DNA of 6,123 nt from Halobacteriales archaeon QS_9_67_15 (GCA_003023165.1 PXSD01000061.1:1-6123); one strand, 5' to 3'; numbered from the stretch's first letter, positions 1 through 5,750 are shown. Translations and numbers: made by a program. The notes: generated by a model not told the origin, from the letters alone.

Positions 1-160
1 GAGGCGACGAAGTCGCCTCGCTGCCCGCGGCTCGCTGGGCGCGTTCGCTCGCGTCGCTCACGGGTCGCTACGCTCCCCGTTTGCATCGAGGCGTTCGTTT
101 CACTCACGCCTCGCACCGCTCGCTCTCGTACGTACTTCGCCGGTGCTCGCCGAGACGCCT
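1..160. repeat. Cluster of GC-rich short inverted repeats
   Basis: Several perfect short palindromes lie close together. Positions 1-8 and 12-19 form an 8-bp stem with a GAA loop. Positions 87-94 and 106-113 form another 8-bp stem (CGAGGCGT / ACGCCTCG). A 5-bp stem (ACGGG / CCCGT) lies between them around 60-80. The core GAGGCG or its complement CGCCTC recurs at 1, 14, 88, 107 and about 154. The stretch is full of CGCTCG-like words. I see no gene here: the open frames give Arg/Ser-rich sequence with no recognisable domain. Such arrays between haloarchaeal genes may act as transcript ends or may simply be low-complexity sequence. The left end of the repeat may continue outside the window. Confidence 0.6.
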
Positions 161-252
161 CGCCCGTTCGCTCCACCAGGGTTGCCGGCTGTAGCGCCGA
201 GCGCAGTCGGTCAGGTTCACTCCGTATCTCAACACTACCGGCTGAACCGACA

Positions 253-266
253 CAAAACTTATTAGA
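253..266 (+). promoter_or_regulatory. Possible plus-strand promoter (AAAACTTATTAG)
   Basis: An AT-rich island, AAAACTTATTAG, stands out in a GC-rich background and resembles a haloarchaeal BRE/TATA pair on the plus strand. A transcript starting about 26 bases after its centre would begin near 286, exactly where a GTG codon lies. This could drive a small leaderless gene or a non-coding RNA covering the stem-loops at 305-382. The evidence is only positional. Confidence 0.3.
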
Positions 267-431
267 CGGTACGCCACAGACCGACGTGTCCGCACACACG
301 GACAGACGAAGCCATTCACTTCGTCGCGACGCAGCCGAACACATTCCGCCCACCCCAATCGCTGCGGGCCCACTCGGGCCCGTGCTTTCGACACTCTTCA
401 CTGACGAGACGGCTCTCCGATGCTCCCGCTA

Positions 432-458
432 CTGTCGATGGCCGGTGGCACTCGACAG
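432..458 (-). terminator. Stem-loop downstream of the 476-985 gene
   Basis: A perfect 7-bp inverted repeat (CTGTCGA at 432-438, TCGACAG at 452-458) with a 13-base loop begins 17 bases beyond the stop codon of the minus-strand gene that ends at 476. It has no T-tract, which archaeal termination normally uses, so a role in ending or stabilising that mRNA is only a possibility. Confidence 0.25.
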
Positions 459-475
459 CAGACCGGTGGCGACTG

Positions 476-985
476 TCAGTCGGCGTTGACGGTCAGCCGC
501 GGCGACGCCCGGTCGACCGAGACCGGTGCGAACTGCTCGAACCAGTCGGTCTCCTCGCGCTCGAAGGCGTCGAGACAGTCCTGCACGGTGAAGTAGACCT
601 CGCCGGACTCGTCGGCGCAGGGGAACACCGCCTGCAGGTCGTTCTCGTCGTAGACCGCCAGCGACACCATCGGGAAGACGACGACCTCGTCGACGACGCC
701 GGTCCCGATGTACGACCGATTGCGGCGCTGGAAGGCCGGCTCCAGCCGATGGCCGTTCTCGGTCGCCCACTCGCGGAGCTCCTCGTACGTTTCGAGCGCC
801 TCGTCGCGGCAGTCCTGTTCGGGCGTCCGGATGCGCTGCCAAGAGGCGTCCACGTCGGTGTCGGCCACTACACCCTCGGATTCGAGCCCCTCGACGCGCT
901 GGAGGATGCGCTGCTGTCGGTCGTAGCTCCCGTACGTGTCCCCGCGGAGGTACAGTTCGACGCGATAGTCCGTTGTGCTGGTCAT
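476..985 (-). CDS. Haloarchaeal conserved protein, HTH-domain-type family
   Basis: This 169-residue acidic, soluble protein has no signal peptide or membrane segment. The N-terminus (residues 8-40) follows a pattern I associate with a haloarchaea-specific family often annotated as HTH domain-containing: VELYLRG, then a YDRQQRILQRVEGLESEG segment likely to form helices. A central part around residues 70-95 (REWA, then LEPAFQRRNR) and a later VVFPMVSLAVYDENDLQAVFPC stretch (102-123, two hydrophobic strands) belong to the same pattern. The end is FTVQDCLDAFE. Three cysteines (59, 123, 137) are present but form no clear metal site. The ATG at 983-985 was chosen because a TATA-like box lies about 40 bases upstream and the family motif starts at once. 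The gene is monocistronic and is followed by the structured region to its left. The biochemical role is unknown; a DNA-binding role is suggested only by the family label. Confidence 0.8.
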   Translation of the reverse strand: MTSTTDYRVELYLRGDTYGSYDRQQRILQRVEGLESEGVVADTDVDASWQRIRTPEQDCRDEALETYEELREWATENGHRLEPAFQRRNRSYIGTGVVDEVVVFPMVSLAVYDENDLQAVFPCADESGEVYFTVQDCLDAFEREETDWFEQFAPVSVDRASPRLTVNAD

Positions 986-1019
986 ACTGGTTTCACTTGG
1001 TCGACTCCTCGGGTAGACG

Positions 1020-1029
1020 GGTAAAAACG
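1020..1029 (-). promoter_or_regulatory. TATA-like box for the 476-985 gene
   Basis: On the minus strand the sequence reads GCGTTTTTACC, an AT-rich box centred near 1025, about 40 bases before the ATG at 985. A start site 26-27 bases downstream would fall near 998, giving a leader of about 12 bases. GAGGAG lies at about 1003-1008 but would be upstream of that start site, so it is probably not a ribosome binding site. Confidence 0.45.
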
Positions 1030-1142
1030 CTTTCCGCGGTATTCCTTTGTGGGGACTTAGGTGCCTAGAATGGCGCTGGATAGCACGCCGTACGTACTTA
1101 TCTAATCGTGGAACTCGCTCGGCAGTTCGACGAACGTCGCGG

Positions 1143-1150
1143 GGAAAATC
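1143..1150 (-). terminator. T-tract after the metE operon
   Basis: Ten bases beyond the stop codon of the gene ending at 1160 the minus strand reads GATTTTCCCC. A short T-run in GC-rich surroundings just after a stop codon fits archaeal intrinsic termination. There is no obvious hairpin, and four Ts is a weak signal. Confidence 0.3.
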
Positions 1151-1159
1151 GGGCGTCGC

Positions 1160-2245
1160 TCAGTCGTCCGCGCTGGCCGTCTCGCCGGCGGCGGGGACGT
1201 CGATCTCGCCGGCGTCGAGTTCGGCCTCGACCTCGCGCGCGGCCTGGACCATGTTCTCCATCTTCTGGTAGGCGGTCTCGCGCGGCAGGAGCTTCAGCCC
1301 GCAGTCGGGCGAGATGGTCAGCTGTTCCGGGGGCACGACCTTCAGGCCCTGCTGGATGTTCTCCTTGATCTCATCGACCGACTCGGTGTGACCGGCGTGG
1401 TTGTCGATGACGCCCATCGCCAGGTCGAGCGTGAACTCGGGGTCGGTGAACACGTCGATCTGCTCGTAGTCCCCGTTCGTGAGTTCGAGGTCGAGTTCGT
1501 CGACGGGGTAGTCGAGTACCTCGGGGTAGATCCGGGAGTAATCGCCGTAACAGACGTGGAGGCCGATGCGCACGTCCTCGGGAATGCCCTCGACGATGCG
1601 TTCGAGGCACTCGCCGACGATGGCGTGGTCGTCGGGCGTCGTGGCGAGCGCGGGCTCGTCGATCTGAATGTAGTGAGCGCCAGCGTCGACCAGCTGCTCG
1701 ATCTCCTCGTTGACCAGTTCGGCGAGGTCGTACGCGAGACCCTCGTCGTCCTCGTAGGCCTCGTTGAAGGTCCAGCTGGCCAGCGTGTACGGGCCGGTGA
1801 TAGGCATCTTAACCGGGCGGTCGGCGACGGCGTCGGTGAACTCGAACTCGTCGACGAGCCACTGCTCGCCGTACTCGACCTCGTCGACGACGCTGGGCTT
1901 GTTGAAGTAGTTGTGTCCCCAGACCTTCACGCGGCCGTTGAACTCGTAGCCGTCAATGCGTTCGGCGAAGTACTCGACCATCTCGTTGCGGCGCATCTCG
2001 CCGTCGACGACGACGTCGAGCCCCGACCGCTCGTGTTCCTCGGTGATGAGGCGGGCGGCGTCGTCGGTGGCCTCCTCCCACTGCTCCTCGCCGAAGTTGG
2101 TGTCCTCGTCCTCGAAGAGGTCGCGGGCGCGGTCGAGCCACTTCGGTTTCTTGTAGCTGCCGACGACCGTCGTCAGCAGGAAGTGGTCGTTGTCGTGGTC
2201 GGCCGGGCGGAACTGCGCTCGGTTGTCCGCGGGTCGTTGGGTCAT
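1160..2245 (-). CDS. metE: Methionine synthase, cobalamin-independent, catalytic (MetE C-terminal type)
   Basis: This 361-residue protein is a single MetE catalytic barrel, about half the length of bacterial two-domain MetE. MetE transfers a methyl group to homocysteine to make methionine, in the cytoplasm, using a zinc-bound substrate thiolate. All four expected zinc ligands are visible: His230 and Cys232 (GLHVCYG), Glu254 (LDLELTN) and Cys315 (SPDCGLK). Other family marks are VVGSYKKPKWL (27-37), DGEMRRNEM (81-89), ITGPYTLASW (149-158) and IQIDEPAL (193-200). The methyl donor cannot be read from sequence: single-barrel archaeal enzymes such as that of Methanothermobacter use methylcobalamin, whereas two-domain MetE uses a methyl-folate. 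The start is fixed by a 4-base overlap with the preceding gene and a strong Shine-Dalgarno. The upstream partner is a related protein without the zinc ligands, so the two probably work as a split enzyme. The extreme C-terminus (about 345-361) is an acidic, Ala-rich tail. Confidence 0.93.
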   Translation of the reverse strand: MTQRPADNRAQFRPADHDNDHFLLTTVVGSYKKPKWLDRARDLFEDEDTNFGEEQWEEATDDAARLITEEHERSGLDVVVDGEMRRNEMVEYFAERIDGYEFNGRVKVWGHNYFNKPSVVDEVEYGEQWLVDEFEFTDAVADRPVKMPITGPYTLASWTFNEAYEDDEGLAYDLAELVNEEIEQLVDAGAHYIQIDEPALATTPDDHAIVGECLERIVEGIPEDVRIGLHVCYGDYSRIYPEVLDYPVDELDLELTNGDYEQIDVFTDPEFTLDLAMGVIDNHAGHTESVDEIKENIQQGLKVVPPEQLTISPDCGLKLLPRETAYQKMENMVQAAREVEAELDAGEIDVPAAGETASADD

Positions 2246-3255
2246 GCTTTCACCTCCGTGCGCTCGACGGCGCCGAGCGCCGCGAGCTTCTCATCGAACT
2301 TGCCCGACGGCAGGTAGAACGTCGGGGTGTTGAGCGTCGCGTAGGCGGTCTCGAAGTCGACGCCGTGCGCGTTGTCGAGCGTCCACTCGACGCGCTCGGC
2401 GATCTCGTCGGCGTCCTTGACGAGCGTGTTCTGGCCGTCGACGACCCCCAGCGCGACGTCGTCTTTGGCGCCGTACTCGCTGATGACGTAGACGTTGTCC
2501 TCGTGACTGGCGACGAAGTCGAAGCCGACGGCGTCGACCTCGGCGTCCATGAGGTGGGCGTACACCTTCTCGTCGATGCCGCTGTCGCCGCCGTGGGACT
2601 CCCAGTAGGTGTGGGCGACCACGTCGGCGTCTGCGGCCCGCGCGACTGTGTCGATGGCCTCGCTGGCCCGCTCGTCGGGACCGTCCCCCGGCGGCGATTC
2701 CAGCAGCGAGGGTTCGAGGAGGAACAGGGTCTCCACGTCGGGGAACTGCTCGGCCTCGCTCGCGAGGAAGTCGGCGAGCGCCGAGAGGAAGGCCGCGCTA
2801 TCCCCGTAATGCTCGTCGGTCGCGAGCTGCGAGAGCGTGTAGGGGCCGGGCAGGACGGCGTTGAGGCCGTCGTCCGTGTGGTCGGCGGCGGACTCCAGTT
2901 CGTGGGCCACGTCGCCTGTGGCGGCCAGGTCGTCGGTAACCACCGGCTCTCGGTAGAAGTTGTTGTTGTCGAAGTAACGGACGATGCCGCGGGTCTCGAC
3001 GGCGTCTGCCACCGCGAGCGGGTGGGTCAGCATGTCGTCCCACCGCAGCTGGCCCTCGACGGGGAGGTCGATACCCGCCTCGGTCTGGCGGTCGACGACC
3101 TCCTCGCGCGCTCGCTCGTACGCGTCGGTGATCGCCGGACTCTCGTCGCCGGAGACGAGGCCGCCCTTCTGCCGTCCCTTCAGACCCGCGAGTTCGTCTT
3201 TCGCCCAGTCCGGAAGCGGAAACAGCCCCGGTGTCGTGGAGACTACGTCCGTCAT
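2242..3255 (-). CDS. MetE-family barrel protein lacking zinc ligands (methionine synthase partner)
   Basis: This 337-residue protein is a divergent MetE/UROD-superfamily barrel, usually also annotated as methionine synthase. It aligns by eye with its downstream neighbour. LPVEGQLRWDDM (64-75) matches DGEMRRNEM, LPGPYTLSQL (135-144) matches ITGPYTLASW, and FLLEPSLLESP (178-188) matches IQIDEPAL. At the zinc positions it reads HTY (215-217) instead of HVC, FDF (245-247) in the Glu region, and NTPTFYLPSG (309-318) instead of SPDCG. Both cysteine ligands are gone, and the protein contains no cysteine at all, so it cannot hold the canonical zinc site. In two-domain MetE the N-terminal barrel is likewise a zinc-less duplicate, and here the zinc-less gene comes first, in the same order. 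I infer that it supplies folate or methyl-donor binding, or a structural role, to a heteromeric enzyme. The ATG at 3253-3255 fits the TATA box about 30 bases upstream. Confidence 0.85.
   Translation of the reverse strand: MTDVVSTTPGLFPLPDWAKDELAGLKGRQKGGLVSGDESPAITDAYERAREEVVDRQTEAGIDLPVEGQLRWDDMLTHPLAVADAVETRGIVRYFDNNNFYREPVVTDDLAATGDVAHELESAADHTDDGLNAVLPGPYTLSQLATDEHYGDSAAFLSALADFLASEAEQFPDVETLFLLEPSLLESPPGDGPDERASEAIDTVARAADADVVAHTYWESHGGDSGIDEKVYAHLMDAEVDAVGFDFVASHEDNVYVISEYGAKDDVALGVVDGQNTLVKDADEIAERVEWTLDNAHGVDFETAYATLNTPTFYLPSGKFDEKLAALGAVERTEVKA
2250..2257 (-). promoter_or_regulatory. Strong Shine-Dalgarno for metE
   Basis: GGAGGTGA on the minus strand is an uninterrupted 8-base match to the anti-Shine-Dalgarno of archaeal 16S rRNA. 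It ends four bases before the ATG at 2243-2245 and lies inside the 3' end of the upstream coding region. It supports that start codon, and suggests that the second gene can recruit ribosomes by itself besides coupling through the ATGA overlap. Confidence 0.8.
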
Positions 3256-3277
3256 TGCACTGACGTACGAAATGACG
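3250..3277. promoter_or_regulatory. Phased TGACG repeats over the metE operon start
   Basis: CGTCA at 3250-3254 and TGACG at 3261-3265 form a perfect inverted repeat with a 6-base spacer. A third copy, TGACG, lies at 3273-3277. Their centres are 11 and 12 bases apart, about one helical turn. The cluster sits between the TATA box and the start codon and covers the expected transcription start near 3260, a typical place for a repressor to act. Five-base words can recur by chance, so this is only a candidate operator for methionine-dependent control. Confidence 0.3.
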
Positions 3278-3280
3278 CCC

Positions 3281-3290
3281 TATAATATTT
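3281..3290 (-). promoter_or_regulatory. TATA box of the metE operon
   Basis: On the minus strand AAATATTATA is the most AT-rich decamer near the gene start. Its centre is about 31 bases before the ATG at 3255, placing the transcription start near 3260 and a leader of only a few bases. This is the usual haloarchaeal leaderless or near-leaderless arrangement. There is no Shine-Dalgarno before this gene, in contrast to the second gene of the operon. Confidence 0.65.
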
Positions 3291-3317
3291 CTTATCTACT
3301 TTGATGCTCCGTGGTAA

Positions 3318-3626
3318 TCACTGTCGGCCGGGGGTCGCGCCGCCCGCAACGAGGTGACCGCGGGAGCAGCGAACGGCCCCATCACCGGCGTGCTCGTCGC
3401 CGCTATCGCGACGGTGTTCGACCAGAGCCCGCTGCTCGGGGTCGTCCTCAGGGTGTCGATGGTCCTGACCCTCGTCATCGCGGGCTTCTTCGGGACGACC
3501 ATCCCACTGGTGCTTGACCGGGTCGGCAAGGACCCGGCCACCTCCGCGAATATCCTCATTACCACCGCCACGGACGTACTGGGCTTCTTCGTTTTCCTCG
3601 GGCTGGCGAAGCTCGTCCTCGTCTGA
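3318..3626 (+). pseudogene. C-terminal remnant of an MgtE/SLC41-type magnesium transporter
   Basis: The open frame translates to about 102 residues after an in-frame TAA at 3315-3317. It matches the last part of the MgtE membrane domain: RAARNEVTAGAANGPITGV, then FFGTTIPLVLDRVGKDPA, then TTATDVLGFFVFLGLAKLV. Three hydrophobic segments are evident, at about 3384-3425, 3438-3500 and 3552-3623. The Asp in TTATD (codon 3573-3575) corresponds to the conserved pore aspartate that binds magnesium in MgtE. The first transmembrane helices and any cytoplasmic N and CBS domains are absent. A GTG at 3354 could start a 90-residue product, but the recognisable homology extends upstream of it to an in-frame stop with no start codon, so the 5' part seems to have been lost. 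The remaining codons are still intact, which suggests recent loss. It converges with the gene ending at 3643, 16 bases away. A function for the fragment is unlikely but not excluded. Confidence 0.75.
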
Positions 3627-3642
3627 CGGGCTTCGACCCCGG

Positions 3643-4251
3643 TTATCGCCGCTCGATCCGCAACACCAGCAGCGTCTCGAAGGGGTGGGACTCGCTCGCG
3701 ACCTCCTCGGCTTCGAGCTCGTTCGCGGCGATCCGTTCACGGACGACGGCGGGGTCGGTGAGCGAGCTGACGAGCAGATGCGCCGCGCCATCCGGCGCGA
3801 GCACCCGTCCGAGGTCGTCGAGAAACGGATCGATGGTAGCGCGACCGTCCTCGCCGCCGGAGAGCGCACGTTCCATCCAGTCGTCCCACTCGCGTTCCGG
3901 TTCGGTTAGGAGATACGGCGGGTTGAACGCCACCACGTCGAACGCGCCGTCGCGGAACGCCGACGCGAGGTCGGTCCGGACCGCCGGAATCCCGGCGTCG
4001 GCGGCCTGCCGACAGGCGTGTGGATTGAGGTCCGTGCCGACGACGTCCGCGCCGGCCTCCCGCATCCGGGCCGCGACGTACCCCGACCCGGTACCCACGT
4101 CGAGCGCTCGGTCGCCGGGCTCGACGTCCTCGACGGTCGCGTCTGCCAGTAACTTCGAGTCCTCGGCGGGCTGGTAGACCCGTTCGATGTCCCGCCGGTC
4201 GGCGAGGCTCGGCCTCCCGTCGGACCCGTCCGCGCCGCGGTCGTCGGTCAT
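3643..4251 (-). CDS. hemK: HemK2/Mtq2-type N5-glutamine protein methyltransferase
   Basis: This 202-residue class I SAM-dependent methyltransferase has family marks in order. YQPAEDSKLL (26-35) is the signature of the HemK2/Mtq2 branch. DVGTGSGYVA (51-60) is the SAM-binding loop, TDLNPHAC (73-80) holds the acidic residue for the ribose, and NPPY (110-113) is the catalytic motif for amide nitrogen methylation. Relatives in eukaryotes and archaea methylate the glutamine of the GGQ motif in the class I translation release factor (eRF1/aRF1), working with the small zinc protein Trm112. Unlike bacterial PrmC, it lacks the long N-terminal helical domain, as expected for this short branch. The ATG overlaps the stop of the preceding ksgA gene by 4 bases (ATGA), so translation is probably coupled. 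It is the last gene of the operon. The first 20 residues are polar and disordered-looking. The substrate is inferred from the family. Confidence 0.88.
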   Translation of the reverse strand: MTDDRGADGSDGRPSLADRRDIERVYQPAEDSKLLADATVEDVEPGDRALDVGTGSGYVAARMREAGADVVGTDLNPHACRQAADAGIPAVRTDLASAFRDGAFDVVAFNPPYLLTEPEREWDDWMERALSGGEDGRATIDPFLDDLGRVLAPDGAAHLLVSSLTDPAVVRERIAANELEAEEVASESHPFETLLVLRIERR

Positions 4252-5141
4252 TCGCCGGGCTCACCGACCTCGGAGGCGAGCGTCGCCAGGTCGGCGAACT
4301 CCTCCGGCGTCACCTTGCCGGCGCGCCGACTCATCAGGTCCTCGTCCGCCGCCTCGACCACCGCGTCGGGGTCGTCCAGCCCGGAGATGTGGGCCGTGTT
4401 CCGCACGGCGTTGCGCATCGTCTTCCGGCGCTGGGTGAAGACGGCCTTCAGGAAGTCCATGAAGAACTCCTCGTCCGCGAGGCCGTCGTCGGGGTCGCGC
4501 GGCTCTGCCCGCACGACGGCGCTCCGGACCGCCGGCGGCGGCGAGAACGCCTCCTTCGGCACCGGTTCGACCACTTCGACGTCCGCGTAGTGGCCGGCAG
4601 TCACGGAGAGCCGGCCGTAGTCGTCGGTGTCCGGCTCGGCCGCCATCCGCTCGGCGAACTCCCGCTGGAACATCAACACGAGCGGCTGTCCCTCGGGCAA
4701 CAGCCGGAACGTCAGCTCGCTGGACGGTCCGTACGGCAGGTTCGAGACCGAGGCGGTGAACTCCGGCAGTTCGACTTCTAGTGCGTCGCCTTCGACGACG
4801 GTGAGTCGCCCGTCCTCAACCTCGGTCGCGAACTCCTCGCGGAGGAACGCCGTCAGGTCGGGGTCGCGCTCGATCGCGGTCACGCGGTCGGCGACGGCGA
4901 GCAGCCGGTCGGTGAGTGCACCGGTGCCCGCCCCGACCTCGAGGACGTGCGAGAGGTCGGCGTCGACCTCTTCGGCGTACCCCGGCAGGCGGTCGAGCAC
5001 GCGGTCGTCGACCAGGAAGTGCTGGTCGTGGTCCGGGTCACCGCGGACCCCGGCCCGCGCGAGGAGCGCGTCCGGATCGCGGGTCCCGGTCCGGGCCTCC
5101 GCGGCGCTGTCGGCGCTCGACCCGGGCCGCTCGCCGCTCAT
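4248..5141 (-). CDS. ksgA: 16S rRNA (adenine N6,N6)-dimethyltransferase KsgA/Dim1
   Basis: This 297-residue protein carries the full KsgA/RsmA/Dim1 pattern. The enzyme dimethylates two adjacent adenines in the 3'-terminal helix of 16S rRNA late in small-subunit assembly. Visible motifs are DQHFLVD (39-45), VLEVGAGTGALT (66-77, SAM loop), AIERDP (89-94), EGDALE (117-122), NLPY (134-137, catalytic, flipping the target adenine), FQREFAERM (158-166) and EAFSPPPAVRSAVV (197-210). The C-terminal helical domain includes FTQRRKTMRNAV (235-246), which likely contacts rRNA. The first 25 residues are a low-complexity, Ser/Ala/Glu-rich extension, so the true start could be slightly downstream, but the ATG overlaps the upstream stop codon by 4 bases, which favours it. 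It is flanked by DUF655 and hemK2 in a conserved archaeal order, in line with a shared role in ribosome making and translation. Confidence 0.95.
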   Translation of the reverse strand: MSGERPGSSADSAAEARTGTRDPDALLARAGVRGDPDHDQHFLVDDRVLDRLPGYAEEVDADLSHVLEVGAGTGALTDRLLAVADRVTAIERDPDLTAFLREEFATEVEDGRLTVVEGDALEVELPEFTASVSNLPYGPSSELTFRLLPEGQPLVLMFQREFAERMAAEPDTDDYGRLSVTAGHYADVEVVEPVPKEAFSPPPAVRSAVVRAEPRDPDDGLADEEFFMDFLKAVFTQRRKTMRNAVRNTAHISGLDDPDAVVEAADEDLMSRRAGKVTPEEFADLATLASEVGEPGE

Positions 5142-5725
5142 TCCTCGTCCTCGCGGCGGGCGAATGTCCGGTACTTCAGGTCGTCCTCGCGGATCTCCTC
5201 GAGGATGCGCTCGACGACGACCTCCTTCGGGTTGTGGAGGCCGTCGACGCGCTCGCCGAGGTCCTCGAAGCTCTCGAAGGGGCCCCGTTTGCGCTCGTCG
5301 AGGATGGCGTTGCGGAGTTTCTTCCCGATCCCGGGGAGGAGATTCAACTGGTGGAGGCGGAGCGTGATCGGCTGGGCGTCGTTGTAGAAGTCGACGAAGC
5401 GCTGCTCCTCCTCGGTGGCCAGGTCCTCGACCGCGTAGTCGAGTTCGGACTGTGCGCCGCCGGGCAGGTCCTCGTACTCCACCTCACCCGTTCGCTCGAT
5501 CGCGTCGGACGCGCGGTCGACGACGAGGTCGTCGCCGATGGAGACGTCCGCGTCGGCCCCGAGGACCACTTCGTACAGGCGGAAGTCCTCGCGGTCGAGC
5601 GCGTACGCGAGGGGCTGTTTCTGGTACTGCGGGCGGTCGTCCTCGGTGCGCCCGTGTGCGAGAAAGTCGAGGACGATCGCCGTCGGCCCCCCTGACGCGT
5701 CGTCGCCGCGCTCAGTGTCGCTCAT
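5138..5725 (-). CDS. DUF655 family helix-hairpin-helix protein
   Basis: This 195-residue protein belongs to the archaeal DUF655 family, usually found between rpoF and ksgA as it is here. The N-terminal half (15-80) is rich in predicted strands: AIVLDFLAHG, then QPLAYALDREDFRLYEVVL, then VSIGDDLVVD. This fits an OB-like beta domain. The C-terminal half has a clear helix-hairpin-helix, LNLLPGIGKKLRNAIL (127-142) followed by RGPFESFEDLGERV (147-160), the type used for non-sequence-specific binding to the nucleic acid backbone. Its biochemical function is not known to me; structure and position suggest RNA binding in ribosome maturation or transcription. The ATG at 5723-5725 is supported by a TATA box 28 bases upstream, so the mRNA is probably leaderless. 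The stop overlaps the ksgA start by 4 bases. The first 12 residues are polar and probably disordered. Confidence 0.9.
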   Translation of the reverse strand: MSDTERGDDASGGPTAIVLDFLAHGRTEDDRPQYQKQPLAYALDREDFRLYEVVLGADADVSIGDDLVVDRASDAIERTGEVEYEDLPGGAQSELDYAVEDLATEEEQRFVDFYNDAQPITLRLHQLNLLPGIGKKLRNAILDERKRGPFESFEDLGERVDGLHNPKEVVVERILEEIREDDLKYRTFARREDEE

Positions 5726-5750
5726 GACAGTTCAGTACGGCGAGACGGAA

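Larger units (their letters stand above)
165..475. other. Gene-free region with stem-loops
   Basis: This roughly 310-base stretch has no gene I can support. It holds three perfect 7-bp stem-loops. They are 305-311 with 319-325 (GACGAAG / CTTCGTC), 365-371 with 376-382 (CGGGCCC / GGGCCCG, four-base loop), and 432-438 with 452-458 (CTGTCGA / TCGACAG). The word CCGGTGGC is repeated at 442 and 463. Plus-strand frame 1 is open from the window edge to 489, and a GTG at 286 would give 67 residues, but its third codon positions are much less GC-rich than in the real genes nearby and the product is featureless. No tRNA, SRP RNA or RNase P RNA signature was recognised. Confidence 0.5.

Noticed and set aside
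1..160. CRISPR array
   Set aside because: The recurring words are short, of varied spacing and in both orientations; there are no constant-length repeats separated by unique spacers.
104..394. Minus-strand 96-codon open frame as a hypothetical gene
   Set aside because: Arg-rich with no recognisable fold, runs through the inverted-repeat cluster, and lacks a convincing promoter; treated as part of a non-coding or repeat region.
1089..1099. CGTACGTACTT, also found at 127-137, as a possible shared regulatory site
   Set aside because: Only 11 bases, built on the palindrome GTACGTAC, and the two copies are not in equivalent positions relative to genes.
1094..1107. ACTTATCTAATC as a plus-strand promoter for an antisense RNA to metE
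   Set aside because: It resembles other CTTAT-type boxes in the window, but nothing downstream on the plus strand supports a transcript; a single short match is not enough.
1388..2317. Long open frame (309 codons) on the plus strand, antisense to metE
   Set aside because: It is a shadow of the GC-rich minus-strand gene: Val/Asp/Leu-rich composition, no domain, and the opposite strand shows clear MetE motifs.
2365..3285. Long open frame (306 codons) on the plus strand, antisense to the second MetE-family gene
   Set aside because: Same shadow effect; the composition mirrors the acidic protein on the minus strand and there is no promoter or family match.
3627..3641. CGGG / CCCG hairpin between the converging mgtE remnant and hemK2 as a bidirectional terminator
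   Set aside because: Only a 4-bp stem with no T-tract on either side; too weak to annotate.
4916..5695. Plus-strand 259-codon frame across ksgA and DUF655
   Set aside because: Arg/Gly/Pro-rich start then Val/Leu/Asp-rich shadow of the minus-strand genes, which have unmistakable KsgA and HhH motifs.
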